DNA of 35,182 nucleotides, taken from Cytophagaceae bacterium (lineage in GTDB: Bacteria > Bacteroidota > Bacteroidia > Cytophagales > Flexibacteraceae). Shown here piece after piece: positions 1 to 6,702 of this stretch (its first letter is position 1; each line of letters starts with the position of its first letter). The stretch lies in contig JAIYDB010000025.1 of NCBI GenBank assembly GCA_027487695.1, positions 1-35,182 on the forward strand, given 5' to 3'. The notes under the pieces were generated by a model. The model was given only the letters and a program-made list of their open reading frames with translations. It had not been told where the DNA came from and did not search any database. The position numbers and the translations under genes are program-made.

Positions 1-135
1 CCGATTGATGTTGCTCAATTACTTACACCTGCCCAAATTTCCAGCCTTGAAGAAACTAAAAGGCTTATTTCTGAAGGAAAAATGGAGTTTTATGATTGGG
101 ACGATATTAAAGAGGATTTACTTAGCGTCAATTAA
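1..135 (+). CDS. C-terminal fragment of an antitoxin-like protein (5' end outside the window)
   Basis: Frame 1 is open from the first base to a TAA at 133-135 and gives 44 residues. The visible piece contains LLTPAQI followed by a helix-rich acidic tail with a Y-D-W-D motif. It aligns with the C-terminal half of the next gene (195-419): both have a D-V-x-x-L-(L/F)-TPAQI block, a Gly about 18-20 residues later, and a D-W pair near the end. The two are therefore paralogs placed head to tail. The next gene is followed directly by a toxin, so this fragment is most likely an antitoxin of the same family. No toxin ORF lies between 136 and 194, so this copy is either an orphan or served by the downstream toxin. 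The N-terminal part cannot be seen. Confidence 0.6.
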   Translation, partial: PIDVAQLLTPAQISSLEETKRLISEGKMEFYDWDDIKEDLLSVN

Positions 136-194
136 GTTTCAAACTGCTTTTAACTAAAATATCTTTAATAAAATTCACTTAAAAATTTACCGAT

Positions 195-419
195 ATGACC
201 CGTATAACTGTTGAAATTCCAGATGAATCAAAAGCCAATTTGGTAAGTTATTTAGAAGCCAACGGCTTTTACTTTGAAGAAAATAAGGAGGAGGATGTAA
301 AAGACCTTTTTACACCTGCACAAATCGAACGCTTCGATAAAATTAGCGCTGGAATTAAATCAGGTGAAATTAAACACACTGACTGGAATATCTTAAGAAA
401 GAAATATTTTAATGACTAA
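195..419 (+). CDS. Antitoxin of a RelE/ParE-type toxin-antitoxin pair
   Basis: This is a 74-residue acidic protein. Residues 1-10 (MTRITVEIPD) look like the first beta strand of a DNA-binding or dimerisation domain. The middle is very acidic (EENKEEDVKD), and the tail after LFTPAQI is amphipathic helix of the kind that wraps a toxin. Its TGA-less TAA stop overlaps the next start in ATGACTAA (412-419), which is typical of toxin-antitoxin translational coupling. A near-match to the Bacteroidota -7 element (TATCTTTA, 160-167; consensus TAnnTTTG) lies 27 bases upstream of the start, but I see no good -33 element. The role is inferred from size, order and overlap with a recognisable toxin; I do not recognise the exact antitoxin family. 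Confidence 0.7.
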   Translation: MTRITVEIPDESKANLVSYLEANGFYFEENKEEDVKDLFTPAQIERFDKISAGIKSGEIKHTDWNILRKKYFND

Positions 420-705
420 CACTTATATTATTTCCGTATCTGATATTGCTGAACAAAGTATTGAAGAGGCCTACCTATTTTATCTCGATAAGAATGAAAA
501 ACTTGCTATTAGATTTCTATCATGTTTAGATAAGAAATTAAAGTCATTGTCTACCTTTCCTGTTAGAACAAGAGCCCAAGCCAATTACCATTATTATCCA
601 TTAAATGACTTTCCTTACGCAATCGTTTATACTATTGATTCAACGGATTGTATTGTTTTTATTACAGATGTTATTCATACATCAAAAGAACACAGCTATT
701 TTTAA
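412..705 (+). CDS. RelE/ParE superfamily toxin
   Basis: The protein has 97 residues, the normal length for this fold. Helices near the N terminus (SIEEAYLFYLDKNEKLAIRF) are followed by the family's signature strand-rich end: a central F-P-(V)-R segment, then FPYAIVYTID, a strand with IVFITDVIHTSK, and a short tail. The F-P-Y-x-I-V-Y pattern and the terminal V-I-H-T-S strand are what I recognise as ParE/RelE-like in Bacteroidota. ParE toxins inhibit gyrase and RelE toxins cut mRNA; the sequence alone does not tell which applies. The start overlaps the antitoxin by 8 bases. The gene converges with the topoisomerase IV A gene only 15 bases away, and no terminator is visible between them. Confidence 0.8.
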   Translation: MTNTYIISVSDIAEQSIEEAYLFYLDKNEKLAIRFLSCLDKKLKSLSTFPVRTRAQANYHYYPLNDFPYAIVYTIDSTDCIVFITDVIHTSKEHSYF

Positions 706-720
706 TAGTTAGGTATTTTT

Positions 721-3258
721 TTACCCTTCCGTTTCTTCAACTACCTCTTTTTCAACTGCTGTAAACACAGCCTCTGCAATATTTTGCTGCATTAATCTAG
801 CACCAAGTGCAGTTCTACCTACTTCTTTTGGAAGCAATACAGTAGTTTTAAAATCAACACTTTGGGTAGTTTTCTTCTTTAAATCTGTATAGAAATCAAC
901 CTTTAGGTTTAACTCATTGCCAATGGCTGCAGAGAGTATATAACTTCCTTTTTCACCACTATTACATTGGAATCGTTTACCCGTAGTTGTGGTATCAATT
1001 AAGAATCGTTTGAAGTACCAAGCCTTTTGACCTGCCTCATAGTGAACAAGGTTAACAACCGCATCTTTATCGAACTTACCCAGATAACGTAGTTGCTCAT
1101 TATCGTACCTATTGGTTAATGCAAATGCATCAAGCTCATAGGTACCATCTTTGTAAACCGCCAAAATGAGGTCGTCTGGTTCAAAATCAGCTAGTTTAGC
1201 ACCATGACCTGTGGTATTGAGTTTACCCACTGCCGCATCGTACCATACTTCCTGACCGCCTAAGGTACTCTTGCCCTTTGCTTTAAACTTCACTTCCTTA
1301 ACAGGATAGCGAGTTAGGATGTTACCACCTGCTGCTCTACCCTTGATGGCAACTGTACTAAAATCAAAATCAAAAATCTTGTTTCTAGCGGTACTTGCTG
1401 GGGTAAGTTTTACGGTAACTATTTCAGCCTCACCATTAGGGTTAGCACTGAAATAGGTCATTTTATCGTTTTTGCCGCCTTTGTGAACTGTATACTCTTT
1501 ATCACGAGTTACACCTGTAACTTGGAAACGCTTCACCATAGTGTGACCTGTTTCCGTATCTAGGTAGGTAACATTATAGGTGGTGCGCTCATCGCCTTTG
1601 CGGTACACCCAAACGTATTCTACGTTTTTACCTACAAAAACCTTTTCCCCTATTTTAACAACCTTGTAGGTACCATTTTTAAGGAATACAATTACATCGT
1701 CTAAGTCTGAACAATCGCAAATGTATTCGTCTTTCTTTAAGCTGTACCCTAAGAAACCATCTGCACGGTTCACATATAGCTTTTGGTTATTAGCCGCCAC
1801 TACCACAGCCGAGATATTATCAAACTGACGGATTTCAGTTAAACGTTCTCTGCCTTTGCCGTACTTTTTAAGGAGGTCTTTATACCATGCAATGGTATAT
1901 TCTTTCAGGTGGTTTAGGTGATGTTCTGTTTCAGCTAATTCCTTTTCAAGATTTCTGATTAGTTCATCGGCCTTAAAACCATCGAACTTAGAAATACGCT
2001 TGATCTTAATTTCGGTTAAGCGAACTATATCGTCAGTAGTAATAACCCTATAAAACTGTGGCTTAAATGGTTCTAAGCCTTTATCAATAGTACTGATTAC
2101 TGCATCCCAAGTTTCGCATTCTTCTATATCACGATAAATGCGATTTTCAATAAATATCTTTTCTAGGGAACTGAATAGGATTTTCTCCATCAGTTCCGCT
2201 TTTCTAATCTCTAATTCCCGACGTAGTAATTCCTTGGTTTGCTCCGTGCAAATTTTCAGAATGTCTGATACCCCAACAAAGTGTGGCTTATCGGCAATGA
2301 TAATACAAGCATTAGGCGATACACTGTTCTGGCAAAGTGTAAATGCATAAAGAGCATCAATAGTGATATCAGGAGATACTCCAGGTGCCAAATGCACTTG
2401 AATTTCAACATCCTTGGCGGTGTTATCAATTACCTTTTTAATCTTGATTTTACCGCTATCGCTTGCCTTGATAATGCTTTCGATTAGCTTGTCGGACGTT
2501 ACTCCGTATGGTAGGTCTTTAATGACTACCATTTTTTTGTCCACATCTTCAATGTGGGCACGTACCCTTACTTTTCCACCTCGGTTACCATCTTTGTATT
2601 CAGATACATCGACCATACCAGCGGTAAGGAAATCTGGATATAATTCAAAAGGCTTATTCTGCAAATGCGCAATACTTGCTTCACACAGCTCGCAGAAATT
2701 ATGAGGTAAAATACTGGTACTTAAACCTACTGCAATACCTTCAACGCCTTGCGCAAGCAGTAAAGGGAACTTAACTGGCAGGGTTACTGGTTCACGCTTT
2801 CTACCATCATAGCTTAGTTGCCAATCAGTAGTTTGCGGATTGAATAATATATCGAGGGCTAACTTACTAAGTCTAGCTTCTATATAACGAGGGGCAGCAG
2901 CACCATCGCCAGTACGAACATCGCCCCAGTTACCTTGGGTATCAATAAGTAAATTTTTCTGTCCAAGGTTTACGATAGCATCGCCTATACTCGCATCACC
3001 GTGTGGGTGATACTGCATAGTTTGACCAATAATATTGGCTACCTTATTAAACCTGCCATCGTCCATTTCCTTCATCGCATGGAAAATACGACGTTGAACA
3101 GGCTTTAATCCATCTTCAATTGAAGGTACCGCACGTTCTAAGATAACGTAACTGGCATATTCCAAAAACCAATTCTCAAATAACCCACCTACAGCAATGG
3201 CATCTTGCATTGCAGGTTCATTGTTACCAAGTTCGTTTTCAGGTATATTTTCTTCCAC
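721..3258 (-). CDS. parC: DNA topoisomerase IV subunit A (ParC/GyrA family)
   Basis: This 845-residue type IIA topoisomerase A subunit breaks and rejoins DNA, probably for chromosome decatenation. The N-terminal breakage-reunion domain shows VILERAVPSIEDGLKPVQRR (residues 38-57), YHPHGDASIGD (83-93) and AAAPRYIEAR (120-129), with catalytic Tyr125. A long coiled coil (about 345-470) is followed by a beta-pinwheel-like C-terminal domain. No GyrA box (QRRGGRG-type) is visible in that domain, which favours topoisomerase IV over gyrase. The position equivalent to GyrA Ser83, in the quinolone region, is Ala89, which I believe is usual for this Bacteroidota group. The partner parE is not in the window. 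A TATCTTTG -7 element sits about 40 bases upstream of the ATG. Annotation pipelines often call this family DNA gyrase/topoisomerase IV subunit A. Confidence 0.9.
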   Translation of the reverse strand: MEENIPENELGNNEPAMQDAIAVGGLFENWFLEYASYVILERAVPSIEDGLKPVQRRIFHAMKEMDDGRFNKVANIIGQTMQYHPHGDASIGDAIVNLGQKNLLIDTQGNWGDVRTGDGAAAPRYIEARLSKLALDILFNPQTTDWQLSYDGRKREPVTLPVKFPLLLAQGVEGIAVGLSTSILPHNFCELCEASIAHLQNKPFELYPDFLTAGMVDVSEYKDGNRGGKVRVRAHIEDVDKKMVVIKDLPYGVTSDKLIESIIKASDSGKIKIKKVIDNTAKDVEIQVHLAPGVSPDITIDALYAFTLCQNSVSPNACIIIADKPHFVGVSDILKICTEQTKELLRRELEIRKAELMEKILFSSLEKIFIENRIYRDIEECETWDAVISTIDKGLEPFKPQFYRVITTDDIVRLTEIKIKRISKFDGFKADELIRNLEKELAETEHHLNHLKEYTIAWYKDLLKKYGKGRERLTEIRQFDNISAVVVAANNQKLYVNRADGFLGYSLKKDEYICDCSDLDDVIVFLKNGTYKVVKIGEKVFVGKNVEYVWVYRKGDERTTYNVTYLDTETGHTMVKRFQVTGVTRDKEYTVHKGGKNDKMTYFSANPNGEAEIVTVKLTPASTARNKIFDFDFSTVAIKGRAAGGNILTRYPVKEVKFKAKGKSTLGGQEVWYDAAVGKLNTTGHGAKLADFEPDDLILAVYKDGTYELDAFALTNRYDNEQLRYLGKFDKDAVVNLVHYEAGQKAWYFKRFLIDTTTTGKRFQCNSGEKGSYILSAAIGNELNLKVDFYTDLKKKTTQSVDFKTTVLLPKEVGRTALGARLMQQNIAEAVFTAVEKEVVEETEG

Positions 3259-3298
3259 GTTACTGTTAAATTGATAAGGTATTAGGGTAATAAGTTTG

Positions 3299-3306
3299 CA
3301 AAGATA
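3299..3306 (-). promoter_or_regulatory. Probable -7 promoter element (TATCTTTG) for parC
   Basis: On the minus strand this reads TATCTTTG, a full match to the Bacteroidota -7 consensus TAnnTTTG. It lies in the 50-base gap between the permease and parC, leaving a leader of roughly 35 bases. No clear TTG is found at the -33 spacing, so only half of the promoter is supported. Confidence 0.5.
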
Positions 3307-3308
3307 CG

Positions 3309-4172
3309 CTAAACTTTGGCAGGTGAAAGTTTAAAACTATTCCTTAAAAGAAAGGCAGCCACTAATTCTATTCCTGTAAAAACTGCCATAGATCCTGCTA
3401 TGCTACTATTCCACCATAAGGCTAAGTAATAACCACCAATGGCAGCTGCTACGCCAAATAGAATGGCTAAAACCATCATTTGTTTAAATTGTGTAGTTAG
3501 CAAATAAGCCGCTGATGCTGGCACCACCATTAAGGCAACCACCAATATTGCCCCGACAGCATCAAAAGTGGTTACTGTAGTAACTGATACCAATGCCATA
3601 AGCACCTGATTCCAAAAGGCCACGTTAATGCCTATGGCAGCAGCGTAATTAGGATCGAACGAGGTTAGGAAAAATTCTTTGAAGAAAATACCGATTACCA
3701 AGGAAATGATTAGGATTACAACTCCCATTACATAGGCTATTCTTGGACCAAATTCAAGTCCTGTTGCGGAGCTAATTAGATCAAATGGAACCAATGCAAT
3801 TTCTCCATACAGTACACAATCTTGGTCTAAATCTACCTGACTTGCAAAAGCTGTCAGTAAGATTACGCCACCAGCAAAAAGCCAAGTAAATGTTACTCCA
3901 ATGGCCGCATCTGATTGTAAACCAGCTTTTTTGTGTAGAAATTCGATAAATAAAGAACTGAAAACGCCAGCAGCAACTGCACCTGCCAGCATTACATAAT
4001 TATCTCTTGAGCCACTGATTAGGAATGCCAAAACTATACCAGGCAAAACTGCGTGGCTAATCGCATCTGATACCATGGACATTTTCCGAAGCACCAAAAA
4101 GCACCCAGGTATAGCACAGGCTATTGCCACTAAGCAACCAGATAATAGTATATAAAATTCTTCTAATGCCAT
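3309..4172 (-). CDS. Metal ABC transporter permease (ZnuB/MntB/TroC-like, ABC-3 family)
   Basis: A 287-residue integral membrane protein with about eight hydrophobic segments, the usual length for ABC-3 permeases that import Zn, Mn or Fe. Recognisable family features are the N-terminal CFLVLRKMSMVSDAISHAVL stretch (24-43), LQSDAAIGVTF around residue 90, the VDLDQDCVLYGEIALVP region after the third or fourth helix, and a C-terminal DAVGAILVVALMVVPASAAY block. The VDLDQDCVLYGE segment resembles the Mn/Fe-type permeases (TroD/SitD) more than ZnuB, but the metal cannot be fixed from sequence. The ATP-binding protein and substrate-binding protein expected beside such a permease are absent: upstream is a divergent gene and downstream is parC. 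They must be elsewhere in the genome. Confidence 0.88.
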   Translation of the reverse strand: MALEEFYILLSGCLVAIACAIPGCFLVLRKMSMVSDAISHAVLPGIVLAFLISGSRDNYVMLAGAVAAGVFSSLFIEFLHKKAGLQSDAAIGVTFTWLFAGGVILLTAFASQVDLDQDCVLYGEIALVPFDLISSATGLEFGPRIAYVMGVVILIISLVIGIFFKEFFLTSFDPNYAAAIGINVAFWNQVLMALVSVTTVTTFDAVGAILVVALMVVPASAAYLLTTQFKQMMVLAILFGVAAAIGGYYLALWWNSSIAGSMAVFTGIELVAAFLLRNSFKLSPAKV

Positions 4173-4202
4173 TTTCTACTATTTCAACTCGATTACAATA
4201 CT

Positions 4203-4210
4203 TATATTTG
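4203..4210 (+). promoter_or_regulatory. Probable -7 element (TATATTTG) for the MbnP-like gene
   Basis: TATATTTG fits TAnnTTTG and lies 38 bases upstream of the ATG at 4249, in the 76-base divergent spacer with the permease. No TTG is found at the expected -33 position. Confidence 0.5.
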
Positions 4211-4219
4211 TAAATCGTT

Positions 4220-4227
4220 CAAATGTA
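4220..4227 (-). promoter_or_regulatory. Probable -7 element (TACATTTG on the minus strand) for the metal permease
   Basis: The complement of CAAATGTA is TACATTTG, matching TAnnTTTG, about 48 bases upstream of the permease ATG (4172). It lies only 10 bases from the opposing -7 element for the MbnP-like gene, so polymerases at the two promoters would compete. No -33 TTG is seen. Confidence 0.4.
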
Positions 4228-4248
4228 AAACAACCTACCCGAATATAG

Positions 4249-5004
4249 ATGAAATTTAACTTAAAAATAGCTGCCCTAGCCATTGCTTTATCTGGGCTTT
4301 GGGGTTGCGGCAAAGATAGTGGTACCACTTCAAATCCAGAATTTGGTACAGTAAAGGTAGTTATCAACCATAAAGTTAATAATCAACCTCTTGTATTGAG
4401 CACATCGGCAATTCCAGATTCTTTAGGAAATAGCGTTGTTCCTAATGCGATGTCGTTTTATTTGAGTAATTTAACTTTGAATGGAACTAAGCCATTTGTA
4501 GAAAATTTAAGCTATCACCTAGTTAGAGTAAGCGCAACTACTGATAGTTCTGTTTTCCTAGTTAAGAATGTACCTACCGGGACTTATACAGGTTTAGATA
4601 TGAGTTTTGGGGTGGATAGCGTTGCAAACGGCAGAACTGATTTTGTAGGCGACTTGGATATCTCTAATCATATGTCTTGGAATTGGGATACGGGCTACAA
4701 GTTCTTGTTATTAGAAGGTAGCTATGTTGCTCCTGGTCAACCAAATCAAGGTGTAGTTTACCATTTAGGCCGTCAAGAGGCTTTTGGCAAAATAAACTGG
4801 TCTGGCTTTAATGGTGCCGAACTAAAAGTAAGCAACGAAAAAACTACAACCTTACGTCTTATAGCTAACTACGATAAGCTATTTGAAGGTGTAAATGTAA
4901 AGACTAACTTTATGGTAATGGGACCTGGTGTTCCAAATAAAAGTGTTGCACAAAATTTCCAAAACAAGGTTATTGGTCTTGTGGGGGTGGGTAACCCTCA
5001 GTAG
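4249..5004 (+). CDS. MbnP-like lipoprotein
   Basis: A 251-residue exported lipoprotein. Residues 1-20 form a lipoprotein signal with the lipobox LWGC (Cys20). The MbnP signature is clear: a first strand ending INHKVNNQPL, MSFYLSNLTL (68-77), YHLVRV, GTYTGLDMSFGVDS (111-124), GDLDISNHMSWNWDTGYKF (134-152), LLEG and YHLG (171-174). In characterised methanobactin producers, MbnP binds copper and carries a tryptophan that its partner MbnH, a MauG-like diheme enzyme, oxidises to kynurenine. The candidate tryptophans here are Trp144, Trp146 and Trp184. The next gene is a diheme peroxidase of exactly that partner type, and its start overlaps this gene's end by 77 bases. No methanobactin precursor or MbnB/MbnC is present, so a role in copper handling is inferred from family and neighbours. 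Confidence 0.85.
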   Translation: MKFNLKIAALAIALSGLWGCGKDSGTTSNPEFGTVKVVINHKVNNQPLVLSTSAIPDSLGNSVVPNAMSFYLSNLTLNGTKPFVENLSYHLVRVSATTDSSVFLVKNVPTGTYTGLDMSFGVDSVANGRTDFVGDLDISNHMSWNWDTGYKFLLLEGSYVAPGQPNQGVVYHLGRQEAFGKINWSGFNGAELKVSNEKTTTLRLIANYDKLFEGVNVKTNFMVMGPGVPNKSVAQNFQNKVIGLVGVGNPQ

Positions 5005-5941
5005 TTTACTATTTAGTTGTGAGCGGAGTTATCCACTTCAACCTATTAGTGAAATACCAGACTATTTCCCTAAACCATTTCCTGATGATAGTTTAAATAA
5101 AAGCACTCCCCAAAGAGTGCTTTTAGGTAAAGAATTGTTTTTTGAAACACAATTAAGTGCCGATGGCAAAGTTTCCTGTGCTTCTTGTCACAATCCTAAG
5201 CTTTGGTATTCTGATAAGGTAGCGCATTCAAAATCAGCCTTTGCAGACGATAGTACCATTAGAAACGCTCCTCCAATCTTTAACTTAGCTTGGAAGAAAC
5301 CGTTCTTTTGGGATGGAGGTATTAAGAATTTAGAATCCTTATCTTTTGCACCTTTACAAAGTCATTCGGAAATGCGTGCCGATTTGGCTAAACAAATTCC
5401 CTTCTTAAATAGAAAGGTAGCTTATAGGGTTTTAGCTAGACAAGCATATAACTCGGACACAATCAACAGCCAAGTTTTAGGTAGGGCATTAGCTGTTTTT
5501 ATCAAAAGTATAACCTCTTACAACAGTAAGTGGGATAAGGTGCAACAAGGCAAATCAGCCTTTTCAGCTTATGAATTACAAGGAAAAACCATTTTTGAGC
5601 GTAAGTGCCAATCGTGCCACAAACCGCCCTTGTTTTATGATAATAAGCATCATAATATATTCCTAGATACAGATTCCTTACCGAAGGACCACGAAAAGAT
5701 TTTCTACGGTAGGTATAGGATAACCTACAATGCAGAAGATATTTATGCCTACTCTACTCCTAGTTTAAGGAACCTTGTTTTTACCGCTCCTTATATGCAC
5801 GATGGCAGGTATAAAACTTTAGAGGAGGTACTTACCTTTTATGAGGATGGATGCAGACCTATTCATCACTTAAAATCTAATGAAAAGGCACCTTTATTGG
5901 CTTTTCTCAAAACATTAACCGATTCAACAGTTGTTAAATAA
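4928..5941 (+). CDS. Diheme cytochrome c peroxidase, MbnH/MauG-like lipoprotein
   Basis: Up to 337 residues with two c-type heme sites: CASCH (84-88) and CQSCH (227-231). Other family blocks are RVLLGKELFFETQLSADGKV (63-82), APPIFNLAWKKPFFWDGG (114-131) and APYMHDGRYKTLEEVLTFYE (287-306), whose Tyr289-Met290 region usually supplies a heme ligand. A hydrophobic stretch ends in the lipobox LFSC (Cys31), giving an envelope-anchored, periplasm-facing enzyme. The only start giving the full signal peptide is GTG at 4928, inside the MbnP-like gene; GTG 4943 or TTG 4946 would also keep a basic N region and the lipobox. The pairing with MbnP suggests it oxidises a residue on that partner, but simple hydrogen peroxide reduction is the alternative. 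Confidence 0.88.
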   Translation: MFQIKVLHKISKTRLLVLWGWVTLSSLLFSCERSYPLQPISEIPDYFPKPFPDDSLNKSTPQRVLLGKELFFETQLSADGKVSCASCHNPKLWYSDKVAHSKSAFADDSTIRNAPPIFNLAWKKPFFWDGGIKNLESLSFAPLQSHSEMRADLAKQIPFLNRKVAYRVLARQAYNSDTINSQVLGRALAVFIKSITSYNSKWDKVQQGKSAFSAYELQGKTIFERKCQSCHKPPLFYDNKHHNIFLDTDSLPKDHEKIFYGRYRITYNAEDIYAYSTPSLRNLVFTAPYMHDGRYKTLEEVLTFYEDGCRPIHHLKSNEKAPLLAFLKTLTDSTVVK

Positions 5942-5943
5942 TA

Positions 5944-5977
5944 TGAGTGCAATGATTAAAATCAGTGAATGCACTCA
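5944..5977. repeat. Inverted repeat between the peroxidase and SCO genes
   Basis: TGAGTGCA (5944-5951) and TGCACTCA (5970-5977) are perfect inverted copies. Between them TGAT (5953-5956) and ATCA (5961-5964) can extend the hairpin across a small asymmetric internal loop. It starts 3 bases after the peroxidase stop. No T-run follows (AGAATTTCTC), so it is not a standard intrinsic terminator. It could stabilise or process the mRNA, attenuate transcription, or act as an operator. Confidence 0.45.
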
Positions 5978-6023
5978 GAATTTCTCTTATCCTTGCATTA
6001 ATTACTCTGATTAAATATTCACT

Positions 6024-6689
6024 ATGAAATTACAATCGCTTGTTATAGTTGTAGCTGTGTTGGGTGTACTTGGTTATTTTGGTTACAAGGCCTACAACCA
6101 GTTTACTAATGAAAAGCCTGAAAGAGAGTTGCTATACTTTGGTCCAATTAAAAAGGAGCAAGATAGTACTGTGGTTTACCATTCAGTTGCAGACTTTAAA
6201 TTCTTAGATCAGGATAGTAACGAAGTAACACCTGCCAATTTTGAAGGGAAAATCTATGTTACCGATTTCTTCTTTACCACCTGTGAAACCATTTGCCCTA
6301 TTATGAGCAAGCAAATGCAGCGCGTTGTAAAGACCTTTGAAAACGAACCTAGAGTTGCTTTCCTAAGTCATACGGTTGAACCTGAATACGATTCAGTTTC
6401 TATTCTGAAAGATTACGCCAAAGAGCACGAAGCAGATAGCAAAGTATGGCACTTTGTAACGGGGCCAAAACCAGAACTTTACAGAATGGCAAGAGAATCG
6501 TACTTCCTAGTAGATTCTCACGGTGATGGCGGTCCTGACGATTTTATCCATACTGAGCGTTTTGCACTAATTGATATGGACCAACATATTCGTGGATATT
6601 ACGACGGTACAGATAGCGCCGATGTAGATAAGCTAATTAACGAAATGAAGCTTTTACTTAAGTATTACGACTACAAGGCAAAGCAATAA
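6024..6689 (+). CDS. SCO1/SenC family copper chaperone
   Basis: A 221-residue protein anchored by an N-terminal membrane helix (about 4-22) with a thioredoxin-fold domain outside the membrane. The copper-binding CxxxC motif is CETIC (Cys87, Cys91) and the distant histidine is His176 in FIHTERFALID, so all three SCO copper ligands are present. SCO proteins deliver copper to the CuA site of cytochrome c oxidase or act as thiol-disulfide reductases. It follows the MbnP/MbnH pair by 82 bases on the same strand with no TAnnTTTG element in the gap, so the three are probably co-transcribed. That supports copper or respiratory maturation as the theme of the cluster. Confidence 0.93.
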   Translation: MKLQSLVIVVAVLGVLGYFGYKAYNQFTNEKPERELLYFGPIKKEQDSTVVYHSVADFKFLDQDSNEVTPANFEGKIYVTDFFFTTCETICPIMSKQMQRVVKTFENEPRVAFLSHTVEPEYDSVSILKDYAKEHEADSKVWHFVTGPKPELYRMARESYFLVDSHGDGGPDDFIHTERFALIDMDQHIRGYYDGTDSADVDKLINEMKLLLKYYDYKAKQ

Positions 6690-6702
6690 TTCCTAATTAT
6701 AA

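Noticed and set aside
2138-2704. Three overlapping plus-strand ORFs inside parC
   Set aside because: They are antisense to a conserved enzyme, lack recognisable motifs, and exist because of the codon use of the real gene.
721-3258. Ala89 at the GyrA Ser83-equivalent position as a quinolone-resistance mutation
   Set aside because: The surrounding GDASIGD sequence appears normal for Bacteroidota topoisomerase IV A subunits, so it is not evidence of acquired resistance.
4179-4367. Minus-strand ORF of 62 codons across the divergent promoter region
   Set aside because: It overlaps the start and signal peptide of the MbnP-like gene and both -7 elements; no motif or start context supports it.
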